Assembly (NCBI GenBank): GCA_024641665.1
Contig: JAHECP010000011.1
Coordinates: 1 to 64,000, forward strand
Direction: 5' to 3'
Source of the DNA: Acidobacteriota bacterium
GTDB lineage: Bacteria > Acidobacteriota > Vicinamibacteria > Vicinamibacterales > JAHECP01
Length of the DNA: 64,000 nt
Positions 49,388 to 58,838 of this stretch are shown here, piece after piece; positions within the stretch are counted from its first letter, which is position 1; every line of letters starts with the position of its first letter. Position numbers and translations under genes: made by a program. The notes under the pieces are model-generated. The model saw only the letters and a program-made list of their open reading frames with translations, was not told the DNA's origin and ran no database searches.

Positions 49388-51862
49388 TCACGGCTGCCTG
49401 AGCGCCACCATCGGGCCCACCCGCGCCGCCCGCAAAGCCGGCACGCCGTTGGCGGCGGCCGACACGGCCAGGAGCAGGGCGGCCGCGCCGAGATAGGTGA
49501 CGGGGTCGGTCGTCGCGACGCCGTAGAGCGAACCGGCCAGGAGCTTCGTCGCCCAGAGCGCGATCGTGCCGCCCGCCGCCACGCCGATCGCGGCCATCGC
49601 CAGGCCTTGGCCGAGCACCAGCCGTAGCACCGCCACCGGCTCGGCGCCGATGGCCATGCGAATGCCGATCTCGCGCGTGCGCCGCGCGACCGAGTAGGCG
49701 ACGACCCCGTAGAGGCCGACGGCCGCGAGCACCAGCGCGAGCAGGCCGAACACGCCGACGAGCACCGCCGCGGCCCGCGCCGGGAAGAGCGACGCCGCCA
49801 GCGACGCCTCGAGGGGCTGGCTCGTGAGGAGCACGAGGTTGGGCTCCATCGCGAGCAGCGCCTGCCGCAGCGTCGCGGCCATGGCGGCGGCCGAGCCGCG
49901 CGTGCGGACCATCAGCACGGCGTAGGAGTTGAACCGCTGCGCGTGCGCGAAGTGGACGTACGGCCGCGGCGCCTCGCCGACCGTGCGCACCTTGTAGTCC
50001 GCCGACACACCGACGATCTCGTAGGTCCCCCCCTCGATCGTGCGCACGTGCAGACCGATCGGGTTGCGGCCGGGCCAGAACCGCCGCGCCATCGCCTCGT
50101 TGATCACGGCGACTCCCGGCGCGTCGGCCGTGTCGGCCTCGGTGATGGCGCGTCCCTGGAGGATCGGCACGCCGAGCGTCTCGAAGTAGCCGGGGCTCAC
50201 GGCCGTGAAATCGATGCTGAACGCCGGGTGCTCGGGGCTCGCCTGCTGTCCTTCGATGAGGATCGACGACCCGTTGATGTTGAGGCCGACCGGCTCCCGC
50301 TGGGTGAGCGCGGCGGCCTCCACGCCGGGCATCGCGCGCACGCGCTCGAGCGCGTCGTGGTAGAACTGCCGGCTCTTCGCCTCGGGATACCGCAGCATGT
50401 CGAGGTCCATCGAGGCGAGCGCGACGCGCTGCGGGTCGAAGCCGAGGTCGATCGTGCGGGCCGCCGCAAGGCTGCGCACGAACAGGCCCGCGGCCACGAG
50501 CAGCACCATCGAGACGGTCACCTGCCCGACCACCAGCGCGTGCCGCAGCGCGAAGCGGCCCGCGCGCTCCACGATCGCACCGTCGTCTTTCAGGCTCGTG
50601 ACCAGGTTCGTTGACGACGCCCGAAGGGCGGGGGCGAGGCCGAAGGCCACGGCGGAGACGACGGCGGCCGCGAGCGCGAAGAGGAACACGCGCTGGTCGA
50701 GGCCGAGGTCGAGCGTCAGCGTGAAGGGCAGCGGCGGCCGCAGGGCCAGCAGGAGGTTCGTGCTGACCGACGCGAACAGCAGACCGCCGAAGGCGCCTAG
50801 CGTCGACAGCACGAAGCTCTCGGTGAGGAGCTGGCGGACCAGCCGGCCGCGCCCCGCGCCAATCGCCAGGCGCACGGCGATCTCGCGGCGCCGGACCGTC
50901 GCGCGCGCCAGCAGCAGGTTCGCCACGTTGGCGCAGGCGATGACCAGCACGAGCGCCACGACGCCCATGAGCAGCGCCGCGCCGGCCGTCAGCGTGCCGT
51001 CCACGAGCGGGTTGACTCGCACGTCGCCACGCGCCACGACCGTGGTCTTCCGGTTGCGGTTCGAGTCGGGGTACTCGCGCGCGAGCCGCGCCGCGATCAC
51101 GCCCAGGTTGGCCTGCGCCTGCTCGACCGTCACGCCGGGCTTCAGCCGCGCCGTCAGGAACATCCAACGTAAGCCGCGCCGCTCGAGCCTCGTCCGGCCC
51201 GGCGACGGCACCACGTCGATCATGCCGGCCGGCGACACCTCGTCGAGCATCGCCGTCGTCACCCACACGAGCGGCGAGAAGCCGGGCGTCATGCCGGCGA
51301 AGCTCTTCGGCGCGACGCCGACGATGGCGTAGTCGATCCCGCGCAAGCGGATCGATCGCCCGACGGCGGATGGGTCGCCGCCGTAGGCGCGCTGCCAGAG
51401 GCCGTAGCCGAGCACGGCCACCGGCTTCGCCCCCGGCTCATCCTCGCCGGGCGCGAACGTGCGGCCCACCACCGCCCCGACGCCCAGCACGTCGAAGTAG
51501 GTCGCGGTGACGATCTCGCCGATGACGACCTCGGAGCGCCCGTCGCGGGTGACGGGGGCGAACATCAGGCTGTGGCCCGCGAGGCCCGTGAAGACCGAGT
51601 TCTCGCGCGCGAAGTCGAGGTAGTCGGGATACGAGGAGGTCGCGTAGGGGATGTCCTCGTTGTCCGACGAGGTGTAGACCTCGACGAGCTCGCCCGGCCG
51701 CGCCACGGGCAGCGGTCGCAGCAGCACGGCGTTGACCAGGCTGAAGATGGTCGTGTTGACGCCGATGCCCAGTGCGATCGACAACACAGCGGCCAGCGTG
51801 AACACGGGGCTCTTCCAGAGCAGCCGCAGCGCGTAGCGGACGTCCTTCACCAGGTTCTCCAC
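49388..51862 (-). CDS. ADOP-family duplicated MacB/FtsX permease
   Basis: Intact 824-aa permease. N-terminus VKDVRYALRLLWKSPVFTLA and LSIALGIGVNTTIFSLVNAV; first core includes SYPDYLDFARENSVFTGLAG; first FtsX block [20 protein letters not shown]; final block VARRTREIGIRMAIGAEPVA and C-terminus VPALRAARVGPMVALRQP. A TATAAG hexamer on the minus strand near 51921 is a possible -10. It is more distant from the other copies in this window, which suggests an older paralogue. No ATPase is encoded next to it; the neighbouring ABC exporter is a different type. Confidence 0.9.
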   Translation of the reverse strand: MENLVKDVRYALRLLWKSPVFTLAAVLSIALGIGVNTTIFSLVNAVLLRPLPVARPGELVEVYTSSDNEDIPYATSSYPDYLDFARENSVFTGLAGHSLMFAPVTRDGRSEVVIGEIVTATYFDVLGVGAVVGRTFAPGEDEPGAKPVAVLGYGLWQRAYGGDPSAVGRSIRLRGIDYAIVGVAPKSFAGMTPGFSPLVWVTTAMLDEVSPAGMIDVVPSPGRTRLERRGLRWMFLTARLKPGVTVEQAQANLGVIAARLAREYPDSNRNRKTTVVARGDVRVNPLVDGTLTAGAALLMGVVALVLVIACANVANLLLARATVRRREIAVRLAIGAGRGRLVRQLLTESFVLSTLGAFGGLLFASVSTNLLLALRPPLPFTLTLDLGLDQRVFLFALAAAVVSAVAFGLAPALRASSTNLVTSLKDDGAIVERAGRFALRHALVVGQVTVSMVLLVAAGLFVRSLAAARTIDLGFDPQRVALASMDLDMLRYPEAKSRQFYHDALERVRAMPGVEAAALTQREPVGLNINGSSILIEGQQASPEHPAFSIDFTAVSPGYFETLGVPILQGRAITEADTADAPGVAVINEAMARRFWPGRNPIGLHVRTIEGGTYEIVGVSADYKVRTVGEAPRPYVHFAHAQRFNSYAVLMVRTRGSAAAMAATLRQALLAMEPNLVLLTSQPLEASLAASLFPARAAAVLVGVFGLLALVLAAVGLYGVVAYSVARRTREIGIRMAIGAEPVAVLRLVLGQGLAMAAIGVAAGGTIALWATKLLAGSLYGVATTDPVTYLGAAALLLAVSAAANGVPALRAARVGPMVALRQP

Positions 51863-51973
51863 GGGGTATCCTCCGCGGGGGCCGCCCCCGCCCGGTCTGC
51901 TTGCGGTGTCGCTTTCTTATACGAGTGCGGGGCGGCCCGGGGTTCGGGTCATGGTGGCGCGGGTCTCCGGGGT

Positions 51974-51996
51974 GGCACAGGCCTCCGACCTGTGCC
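51974..51996. repeat. REP-like hairpin between ADOP and ABC exporter genes
   Basis: Perfect 8-bp stem GGCACAGG/CCTGTGCC with a 7-nt loop. It lies just downstream of the exporter stop codon on the minus strand, so it could end that transcript. No U-tract follows. Confidence 0.5.
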
Positions 51997-52025
51997 CGAC
52001 TCCCGAGTCCCGTGAGCCGTGCGTC

Positions 52026-53822
52026 TCACTCCGTCGCCGCCATCGCGCGGAACGCCGCGTTTCCCGCCATCAGCTCGTCGAAGGTCCCGATGGCGGCGAC
52101 CCGGCCCTGGTGCAGGAAGATCAGCCGGTCGCAGCCGCGCACCGTGCTCAGCCGGTGCGCGATGACGACGACCGTCACCGTGCCGTGCAGCGCGTCGATG
52201 GCGCGGGTGATCTCCCGCTCGGTCTGGTTGTCGAGCGACGAGGTCGCTTCGTCGAACACCAGCACCTGCGGCCCGCGGTAGAGAGCGCGCGCGATGACGA
52301 CGCGCTGCCGCTGCCCGCCCGACAGGCGGATGCCGCGCTCGCCCACCAGCGTGCCGAGCCTGTCGGGCAGTCCCGCCACCACGTCGTCGAGCTGCGCGGC
52401 GGCGACGGCGCGCGCGAGCCGCGTTTCGTCGATCTCGGCGTCGGCCACGCCGAAGGCGATGTTGCGCCGCAGGGTGTCGTCGAAGAGCGCGAAGGTCTGC
52501 GGCACGTAGCCCACCTGGCGCTGCCACCACCGCGCGTGGCCCGCGAGGTCGCGGCCGTCCACGGTGACCCGGCCGGCCGCCGGCTGCAGCAGGCCGAGCA
52601 GCAGGTCCACCAGCGTGCTCTTGCCGGCGCCCGTCTGGCCCACGATGCCGACCGACTCGCCGCGGCGGATCGCCAGCGAGACGTCGCGCAGCACGTCGGC
52701 GGCGTCGGCGTCGTACGCGTACGACACGTGCTCGAGCCGGATGCGGTCCGCGAAGGGCGGCGCGTCGTCTGCGCCGCCGTCGGCGGGTGCGGCGGCGCGC
52801 AGCGCCGCGATCGTCTCGAAGTCGTCGGCGACGTCGTGGAGGTACGAGCGCCCGACCTTGATCTGGCCCACGTGGCGGCTGATGCGGTTGGCGGCCGGCA
52901 CCAGGCGGAACCCGGCGTACCCGTACAGGCCGAGCAGCGATACGATGTCGGGCCCCGTGCGCCCCGTCATCGTGAGGATCAGCACCACGAGCAGCAGCGC
53001 CAGCACGAACACCGTCTCGATCGCCAGCCGGATCGCGTCGAGCAGCGTCGTGCGCCTGCGGCGGACGGCGGCGAGCCGCCGCGCCACCGCGGCGAATTGC
53101 GCGTGGAAGAAGCGCTCCCGCGCCGCGATCTTCAGCTCCTTCATCGCGCCGAGGCTCTGCTGCAGCGTCTGCAGCCGCTGTTCCTCGCTCTGCTGGTCCT
53201 CGCGGCCGAGCCGGTTGAAGATCGGGCCGGCCAGGCGCGAGGGCACCAGGATCAGCAGGCCGGTCGCCGCCACGGCGACCAGCGTGGCGAGCGGTGCCGT
53301 CAGCGCCAGCACCGCCACGAGGGCCGCGGCAATCAGCGCCTCGGTGATCACGTGGACGAACGACGAGAGGACGAGCGAGTAGGAGATCTCGACCGAGTCG
53401 GACACCCGCTGGATGAGGCCCGCCGAGTTGCGCCGGAAGTGGAACGCCCACGGCACCGTGAAATAGCCGAGGAGCAGGCGGCTCGACACGTCCACGACGG
53501 ACGACTCGGTGACCTGCTCGTGGACGTAGCTGGCGAAGGCCAGCAGGGCGTTGCGCACCAGGTAGAACGCCATCAGCAGCAGGGTGAGTGACACGAGCAT
53601 CTCGCGCGACCCGGGGGCGCCCAGCCAGCGGTGGATGGACGAGGCGACGGGCAGCGTCGCCGTGCGGGCCGGGTCCATCACGATGGTCAGCAGGCCGAAC
53701 ACCGCGGCGGCGCCGAAGGCCTCGGCGAGCGCCGCCAGGACGGCCAGCGGCACGAGCACGAACCACCGCCAGCGGATGGCGGGCGGCAGCAACCGGAGGC
53801 ACAGGGCGAGGTCGCGGCGCAT
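52026..53822 (-). CDS. ABC exporter, fused permease and ATPase (MsbA/PglK-like)
   Basis: A 598-aa half-transporter that should act as a homodimer in the inner membrane. Residues about 1-330 hold six helices (WFVLVPLAVLAALAEAFGAA; IVSLLGLYGYAGFRLVPAAN). The ATPase domain has Walker A GQTGAGKST, a Q-loop YVPQTFALFDDTLRRNIAFG, signature LSGGQRQR, Walker B VLVFDEATSSLD and the switch His in IAHRLSTVR. The helix region with SRHVGQIKVGRSYLHDV resembles exporters for lipid-linked oligosaccharides. The cargo is not defined by the neighbours. Confidence 0.92.
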   Translation of the reverse strand: MRRDLALCLRLLPPAIRWRWFVLVPLAVLAALAEAFGAAAVFGLLTIVMDPARTATLPVASSIHRWLGAPGSREMLVSLTLLLMAFYLVRNALLAFASYVHEQVTESSVVDVSSRLLLGYFTVPWAFHFRRNSAGLIQRVSDSVEISYSLVLSSFVHVITEALIAAALVAVLALTAPLATLVAVAATGLLILVPSRLAGPIFNRLGREDQQSEEQRLQTLQQSLGAMKELKIAARERFFHAQFAAVARRLAAVRRRRTTLLDAIRLAIETVFVLALLLVVLILTMTGRTGPDIVSLLGLYGYAGFRLVPAANRISRHVGQIKVGRSYLHDVADDFETIAALRAAAPADGGADDAPPFADRIRLEHVSYAYDADAADVLRDVSLAIRRGESVGIVGQTGAGKSTLVDLLLGLLQPAAGRVTVDGRDLAGHARWWQRQVGYVPQTFALFDDTLRRNIAFGVADAEIDETRLARAVAAAQLDDVVAGLPDRLGTLVGERGIRLSGGQRQRVVIARALYRGPQVLVFDEATSSLDNQTEREITRAIDALHGTVTVVVIAHRLSTVRGCDRLIFLHQGRVAAIGTFDELMAGNAAFRAMAATE

Positions 53823-53871
53823 GGGGGTCCGCCGCGAGTATACGGCAGGGCGGGGGCCCGGGGCCGGAGGC

Positions 53872-53904
53872 CAGCCGCCTTCGCTCTTCGAGCTTCGGCG
53901 AGCC
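53872..53904 (+). repeat. Interspersed 33-nt repeat, copy 2
   Basis: Nearly identical to 18425-18457 (31 of 33). It is again intergenic, upstream of the ABC exporter gene, and is followed by a three-copy GGGGACT tandem run at about 53948-53966. Confidence 0.65.
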
Positions 53905-54087
53905 CGCCGGAGCCTTGGCGGGTGGGAGGCCGGGGGTCACGGCTGAGGGGACTGGGGACTGGGGACTGGCTTGCCCGCCGTAGCGCCAGGCGCGAAGGCG
54001 GGGGGCTCGTGACAGCGTGGCCGCGGGTGTAGCATGGAAGCTGGTGGCAACTTCGACGCTCGAACACCCGACAACTCCAGACTAGCG

Positions 54088-55170
54088 ATGCTCATAGCTC
54101 CAGTTCTCACGTCCGTGCTGCTCGCGGGGACCTCGATGTCCGGACAGACACAGCTCGACGCGGCGTCGGCCGCGCGGTTTGCCGACCTGGCGCTCGCGTG
54201 CGTGCACCAGGAATATCCGAACAAGATCGCGCACGTGCTCAACGGCGATGCCGACGTGAAGCCGCCGCGCGAGCTCACCCCGGCCTTCTACGGCTGCTAC
54301 GACTGGCACTCCTCGGTCCACGGGCACTGGCTGCTCGCGCGGCTGGCCCGCCTCTATCCCGACGCGCCGTTCGCGGCGCGCGCGCGCGCCGCGCTGGCGC
54401 AGAGCCTGACGCCGGCGAACATCGCCGGCGAGGTGCGCTACCTGAAGGGCGCGGGCCGCACGTCGTTCGAGCGGCCCTACGGCCTCGCCTGGCTGCTGCA
54501 GCTCGCCGCCGAGCTGCACGAGTGGAACGACCCGCAGGCCCAGGCCTGGTCGCGCGCGCTGGCGCCGCTCGAGGAGGCGGCCGCCGCCCGCATCACCGAG
54601 TGGCTGCCCAAGCTCACCGCGCCCATCCGCATCGGCGAGCACTCGCAGACGGCGTTCAGCTTCGGCCTGATCCTCGACTGGGCCCGCGAGACGCGCGACG
54701 TGAAGATGATGCAGCTCATCACCTCGCGCTCGCGCGACTTCTACGGCGGCGACCGCCATTGCCCGATCGACTACGAGCCGTCGGGCGAGGACTTCCTGTC
54801 GCCGTGCCTCGCCGAGGCGGATCTCATGCGGCGCATCATGCCGTCGCTCGAGTTCGCCAACTGGCTCACGGGCTTCCTGCCCTCGCTGCCCACCACGCGC
54901 ACGGCGAGCTGGCTGAAGCCGGGCGTGGTGACCGATCCGACCGACCCGAAGCTGGCGCACCTCGACGGCCTCAACCTGTCGCGCGCGTGGATGCTCGAGG
55001 GCATCGTCTCGAGGCTGCCGGCGAACGACCCCCGGCGCCCCGCGCTCGAAGCCGCCGCGGCCGCGCACCGCGCGGCCGGCCTGAAGAACGTGACGGGCGA
55101 GCACTACGAGGGCGGGCACTGGCTGGGGACGTTCGCCGTGTACCTGGTGACGCAGCGGGGCCTCCAGTAG
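54088..55170 (+). CDS. Secreted DUF2891-family protein
   Basis: A 360-aa protein with a signal peptide (residues about 1-18, SVLLAGTSMSGQ). The mature part matches the all-helical DUF2891 family, with conserved words YPNKIAHVLNGDADVKPP, PAFYGCYDWHSSVHGHWLL, HSQTAFSFGLILDW and CPIDYEPSGEDFLSPCLAEAD. An alpha/alpha-barrel fold and a carbohydrate-related role have been guessed for such proteins but are not shown. The ATG at 54088 begins the signal peptide. The last codons lie inside a perfect hairpin (55155-55179). Confidence 0.82.
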   Translation: MLIAPVLTSVLLAGTSMSGQTQLDAASAARFADLALACVHQEYPNKIAHVLNGDADVKPPRELTPAFYGCYDWHSSVHGHWLLARLARLYPDAPFAARARAALAQSLTPANIAGEVRYLKGAGRTSFERPYGLAWLLQLAAELHEWNDPQAQAWSRALAPLEEAAAARITEWLPKLTAPIRIGEHSQTAFSFGLILDWARETRDVKMMQLITSRSRDFYGGDRHCPIDYEPSGEDFLSPCLAEADLMRRIMPSLEFANWLTGFLPSLPTTRTASWLKPGVVTDPTDPKLAHLDGLNLSRAWMLEGIVSRLPANDPRRPALEAAAAAHRAAGLKNVTGEHYEGGHWLGTFAVYLVTQRGLQ

Positions 55171-55179
55171 AGGCCCCGC
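55155..55179. terminator. GC hairpin at the end of the DUF2891 gene, copy 1
   Basis: Ten-base-pair stem GCGGGGCCTC/GAGGCCCCGC with loop CAGTA. It includes the stop codon of the DUF2891 gene and separates it from the convergent dehydrogenase gene. The same stem recurs at 60194-60222. There is no U-tract, so it may be a repeat element as much as a terminator. Confidence 0.55.
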
Positions 55180-55191
55180 CGGATCGCCTCG

Positions 55192-56286
55192 TCAGGCCTC
55201 GTGTCCGCCGTGGTACTCGCGGGTGGCGGGCCGGCGGATCTTCGAGTGGGCGACCACGTGATCCCGCCGGAGTCCGCGGAAATCCTCGAGCCTCGACCAC
55301 CCGCGGCCGGCGTGCCGCTCCAGGAACTCGCCGAGCCCGGCCTTGAGGCGCGCGATGACGTTCGGCCCGACGGCATGATCGAGCATGGCCGCGGTGCAGA
55401 CCTGGACGGTGCCGCAGCCGAGGAGGAAGTAGTTGAGCGCGTGCGCGAACTCGCCGATCCCGCCGATGCCCGAGAACGCCCGGTCGGGAAACGCCTGCGT
55501 GAGCTGCGCCATCTTGGCGAGCGACTGCGGCAGGATCGCGGGTCCGCCCAGTCCGCCGCTCGACACGAACCCGTCCACGTTCATCTCGAAGTCGAGCGTC
55601 TCGAGGTCGATGAGCGGCAGCGACGGAAACGTGTTGGACGACGAGATGGCGTCGGCGCCGCCGCGGAAGGACGCCCGCGCCTCGGCGACGATGTCGGAGG
55701 TCGCCGGCGTGAGCTTGGCCCAGACCGGCACCGTCGCGACCTCCTTCACGACCTGCGTCACGACGGAGATGAGCCCTTCGTCCTTCCCGATGTTCGAGCC
55801 CATGTCCTGCCGGTCCATGTGCGGGCACGACAGGTTCAGCTCGAACGCGTCCGCGCCCTCGTTCTGGCAGGCTCTGGCCAGCTCCTGCCAGTGCTCCAGC
55901 TCGCGGTCGGTCCCGGAGCCGGCCATGATCGACGCCACGAGGATCTTCGCCGGGTAGGCCTTCTTGATCCTCGCAATGCGCGGGATCCACCAGTCCAGCG
56001 GCTTGTCCGAGATGAGCTCCCAGTTCCAGGACGAGTGCAGCGCCGTGCCCGCGCGCTTGCGCATGGACAGGTGGAACGACTCCGGCGTCGCATACGTGAA
56101 GTTGGTCTTCGGCCCCGCCACGTTCACGACCGGGTGCAGGCCGATCGTCTTGGTGACGACGCCGCCCCAGCCCGCGTCGAACGCGCGCATGATGTTCGTG
56201 TCCGACTCGGTCGGCGGCGCCGACGCGAGCAGGAACGGGTTCTCGAACTGGAGCCCGGTGAAGGTGACGGAGAGATCGACGGCCAT
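55192..56286 (-). CDS. preA: Dihydropyrimidine dehydrogenase catalytic subunit, PreA-like, without ferredoxin domain
   Basis: A 364-aa FMN TIM-barrel enzyme of the dihydroorotate/dihydropyrimidine dehydrogenase type, which should reduce uracil or thymine. Landmarks: LQFENPFLLASAPPTESDTN at the FMN site, the active-site Cys in LNLSCPHMDRQDMGSN, VWAKLTPATSDI, and the phosphate-binding FSGIGGIGEFAHALNYFLLG. The usual C-terminal pair of [4Fe-4S] clusters in PreA is absent: the end (HVVAHSKIRRPATREY) has no CxxC motifs. No PreT partner gene is seen, so electron supply is unclear. GGGAGGTG precedes the ATG. A possible -10 (TAGAAT) is at 56350-56355 on the minus strand. Confidence 0.85.
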   Translation of the reverse strand: MAVDLSVTFTGLQFENPFLLASAPPTESDTNIMRAFDAGWGGVVTKTIGLHPVVNVAGPKTNFTYATPESFHLSMRKRAGTALHSSWNWELISDKPLDWWIPRIARIKKAYPAKILVASIMAGSGTDRELEHWQELARACQNEGADAFELNLSCPHMDRQDMGSNIGKDEGLISVVTQVVKEVATVPVWAKLTPATSDIVAEARASFRGGADAISSSNTFPSLPLIDLETLDFEMNVDGFVSSGGLGGPAILPQSLAKMAQLTQAFPDRAFSGIGGIGEFAHALNYFLLGCGTVQVCTAAMLDHAVGPNVIARLKAGLGEFLERHAGRGWSRLEDFRGLRRDHVVAHSKIRRPATREYHGGHEA

Positions 56287-56420
56287 CGGGACACCTCCCG
56301 CGCGCTCGTCCTGGGCGCGCATCCCCGTTTTCGCTGGCGGTATGGGCGGATTCTAGCGCAGGCCCGGGCGCGGCGCCAGCGAGCGCCCGGCAGGCCGCTG
56401 GATTGGGGCGCCCTCGTCGC

Positions 56421-56449
56421 TTGACAGGCGTCGCGCCCGAGGCTATGTT
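56421..56449 (+). promoter_or_regulatory. Sigma-70-type promoter of the pyrimidine genes
   Basis: TTGACA (56421-56426), a 17-bp spacer and TATGTT (56444-56449), placed 55 bp before the ATG of the ureidopropionase gene. This is the best -35/-10 match found in the window. Confidence 0.65.
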
Positions 56450-56503
56450 GCGGGCTTCAACGTCCAACCTCCATCTTCGCGCCGGCAGACGAGGGACCCA
56501 GGC

Positions 56504-57373
56504 ATGGCTCGCGTCGTTCGCGGCGGACTCATCCAGGTCAAGGCCGACGTCCCGCTCGACGGTTCGGCCGACGACATCAAGCGGCGGATGATCGACAGGC
56601 ATCTGCCGTTCATTGAAGACGCCGGGCGGCGCGGCGTCCAGCTCCTGTGCCTGCAGGAGCTCTTCTACGGTCCTTATTTCTGCGCCGAGCAGCAGGTGCG
56701 TTGGTACGATCTCGTCGAGCGCGTCCCCGGTGGCCCGACGACGCGCCTCATGCAGAACGTGGCGAAGCAGTACGGGATGGTGCTCGTCGTGCCCCTGTAC
56801 GAAGAGGAGATGACCGGCGTCTACTACAACACCGCTGCCGTCATCGACGCCGACGGCACGTACCTCGGCAAGTACCGCAAACACCACATTCCCCACGTGG
56901 CGCCCGGCTTCTGGGAGAAGTTCTACTTCCGGCCCGGCAACCTCGGCTACCCGGTGTTCGAGACGGCGGCGTGCCGCGTCGGCGTGTACATCTGCTACGA
57001 CCGGCATTTCCCGGAGGGCGCCCGCATCCTCGGCCTGAACGGCGCGGAAGTCGTGTTGAACCCGTCGGCCACCGTGGCCGGCCTGTCCGAGTACCTCTGG
57101 AAGCTCGAGCAGCCGGCCCACGCCGTCGCCAACGGGTACTTCGTCGGCGCCATCAACCGGGTGGGCGTCGAGGCTCCCTGGAACATCGGCGAGTTCTACG
57201 GCCAGAGCTACTTCTGCGATCCCCGCGGGCGGATCGTCGCCGAGGCCGGCCGCACCGAGAGCGAGCTGGTCGTCGCCGATCTCGACCTGGCCACGATCCA
57301 GGAAGTCCGGAACACGTGGCAGTTCTACCGCGACCGGCGCCCCGAGACCTACGGCGCCATCGTCGAGGGCTGA
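56504..57373 (+). CDS. Beta-ureidopropionase / N-carbamoyl amide hydrolase (nitrilase family)
   Basis: A 289-aa cytoplasmic enzyme that splits N-carbamoyl-beta-alanine (or the methyl form) to beta-alanine, CO2 and ammonia. The nitrilase triad is visible: Glu in LLCLQELFYGPYFC, Lys in KYRKHHIPHV and Cys in VGVYICYDRHFPEGAR. The PHVAPGFWEKFYFRPGN segment is also usual for this group. It is the first gene after the promoter at 56421, followed by dihydropyrimidinase 67 bp later, so together they carry out the last two steps of reductive pyrimidine degradation. N-carbamoylputrescine amidase is the main alternative. Confidence 0.9.
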   Translation: MARVVRGGLIQVKADVPLDGSADDIKRRMIDRHLPFIEDAGRRGVQLLCLQELFYGPYFCAEQQVRWYDLVERVPGGPTTRLMQNVAKQYGMVLVVPLYEEEMTGVYYNTAAVIDADGTYLGKYRKHHIPHVAPGFWEKFYFRPGNLGYPVFETAACRVGVYICYDRHFPEGARILGLNGAEVVLNPSATVAGLSEYLWKLEQPAHAVANGYFVGAINRVGVEAPWNIGEFYGQSYFCDPRGRIVAEAGRTESELVVADLDLATIQEVRNTWQFYRDRRPETYGAIVEG

Positions 57374-57440
57374 TCGCGTCGCCATCGCCATGCGCACCGG
57401 CATGGGCCTTTCCGGCCCAGGAGAAGCGTGAGAACCACCC

Positions 57441-58838
57441 ATGTCCCTTCTCATCACCAACGGCCGCATCGTCACCGCCTCGGACGACTACGTCGCCGAC
57501 GTGTACTGCGACAAGGGCCGCATCGTGGCCGTCGGCGCCGATCTGCCGGCGCACCGCTTCCAGGCCGACCGGACGATTGACGCACGCGGGCAGTACGTCA
57601 TGCCGGGCGGCATCGACGCGCACACGCACCTGGACATGCCGTTCGGCGGCACGCGGTCGGCCGACGACTTCGAGTCGGGCACCATCGCGGCGGCGTTCGG
57701 CGGCACCACCAGCCTGGTGGACTTCGCCATCCAGTACCGCGGCCAGACCATGCGCCACGCGCTCGACGCCTGGAAGGCGCGCGCGGAGGGCAAGGCCGTC
57801 ATCGACTACGCCTTCCACATGATCATCACCGAGCTCGAAGACGCCGGGCTGATGGAGATGGATCACATGGTCCGGCGGGAAGGCGTGACCAGCTTCAAGC
57901 TCTTCATGGCCTACCCCGGCGTGTTCATGGTGGACGATGCGACGATCTTCCGGGCGCTGAAGCGAACCGGGGAAAACGGCGGGCTGGTGTGCATGCACGC
58001 CGAGAACGGCGGCGTGATCGACGAGCTGGTGAAGGAGGCGCTGCGCAAGGGCCAGACCGCGCCGAGGTACCACGCGCTGACGCGGCCGAGCCGGGCCGAG
58101 GCCGAGGCCACCGGGCGCGCGATTGCGCTCGCCGAGATGGCCGGCGTGCCCATCTACATCGTGCACCTGTCGGCCGCCGACGCGCTCGAGAAGGTGAAGG
58201 CGGCGCGCGACATGGGGCTGCCGGCGTATGCCGAGACGTGCCCGCAATACCTCTTCCTGTCCTATGACAACTACGAGGAGCCCGGGTTCGACGGCGCGAA
58301 GTACGTCATGTCGCCGCCGCTGCGCGAGAAATGGCACCAGGACGTGTTGTGGAAGGGGCTGGCGAAGAACGACCTGCAGGTGATTTCGACCGACCATTGC
58401 CCCTTCTGCATGCGCGAGCAGAAGGAGCTGGGGAAGGACGACTTCAGCAAGATCCCGAACGGGGCGCCCGGCATCGAGACGCGCCTCACGCTCGTGCACC
58501 ACGGCGGCGTGCGGACCGGGCGCCTCTCGCTCAATCGCTTCGTCGAGCTCGTCTCGACCGCGCCCGCCAAGATGTTCGGCCTCTTCCCGCGCAAGGGCAC
58601 CGTGGCCGTGGGGAGCGACGCGGACCTCGTCGTCTTCGACCCCGGGAAGAAGGTCACGCTGCGCGCCAAAACGCTGCACATGAAGGTGGACTACAACCCG
58701 TACGAGGGCACGACCGTCGAAGGCGCGCCGTCCGCGGTCATCGCCAACGGGGAGGTCGTCATCGACGGCGACCGGTTCGTCGGCCGGCGAGGGGCCGGCC
58801 GGTTCCTGAGCCGCACCGCGAGCGCGAGGCCCGCGTGA
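57441..58838 (+). CDS. hydA: Dihydropyrimidinase (hydantoinase)
   Basis: A 465-aa amidohydrolase that opens dihydrouracil or dihydrothymine to N-carbamoyl-beta-amino acids, using two zinc ions. Ligands are visible: HxH in GIDAHTHLDMPFGG, the carboxylated Lys in TSFKLFMAYPG, His in CMHAENG and in IYIVHLSAADAL, and Asp in ISTDHCPFCM. Length and order are normal. The stop codon overlaps the GTG of the transporter gene. The enzyme links the PreA-like reductase and the ureidopropionase encoded on either side. Confidence 0.94.
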   Translation: MSLLITNGRIVTASDDYVADVYCDKGRIVAVGADLPAHRFQADRTIDARGQYVMPGGIDAHTHLDMPFGGTRSADDFESGTIAAAFGGTTSLVDFAIQYRGQTMRHALDAWKARAEGKAVIDYAFHMIITELEDAGLMEMDHMVRREGVTSFKLFMAYPGVFMVDDATIFRALKRTGENGGLVCMHAENGGVIDELVKEALRKGQTAPRYHALTRPSRAEAEATGRAIALAEMAGVPIYIVHLSAADALEKVKAARDMGLPAYAETCPQYLFLSYDNYEEPGFDGAKYVMSPPLREKWHQDVLWKGLAKNDLQVISTDHCPFCMREQKELGKDDFSKIPNGAPGIETRLTLVHHGGVRTGRLSLNRFVELVSTAPAKMFGLFPRKGTVAVGSDADLVVFDPGKKVTLRAKTLHMKVDYNPYEGTTVEGAPSAVIANGEVVIDGDRFVGRRGAGRFLSRTASARPA

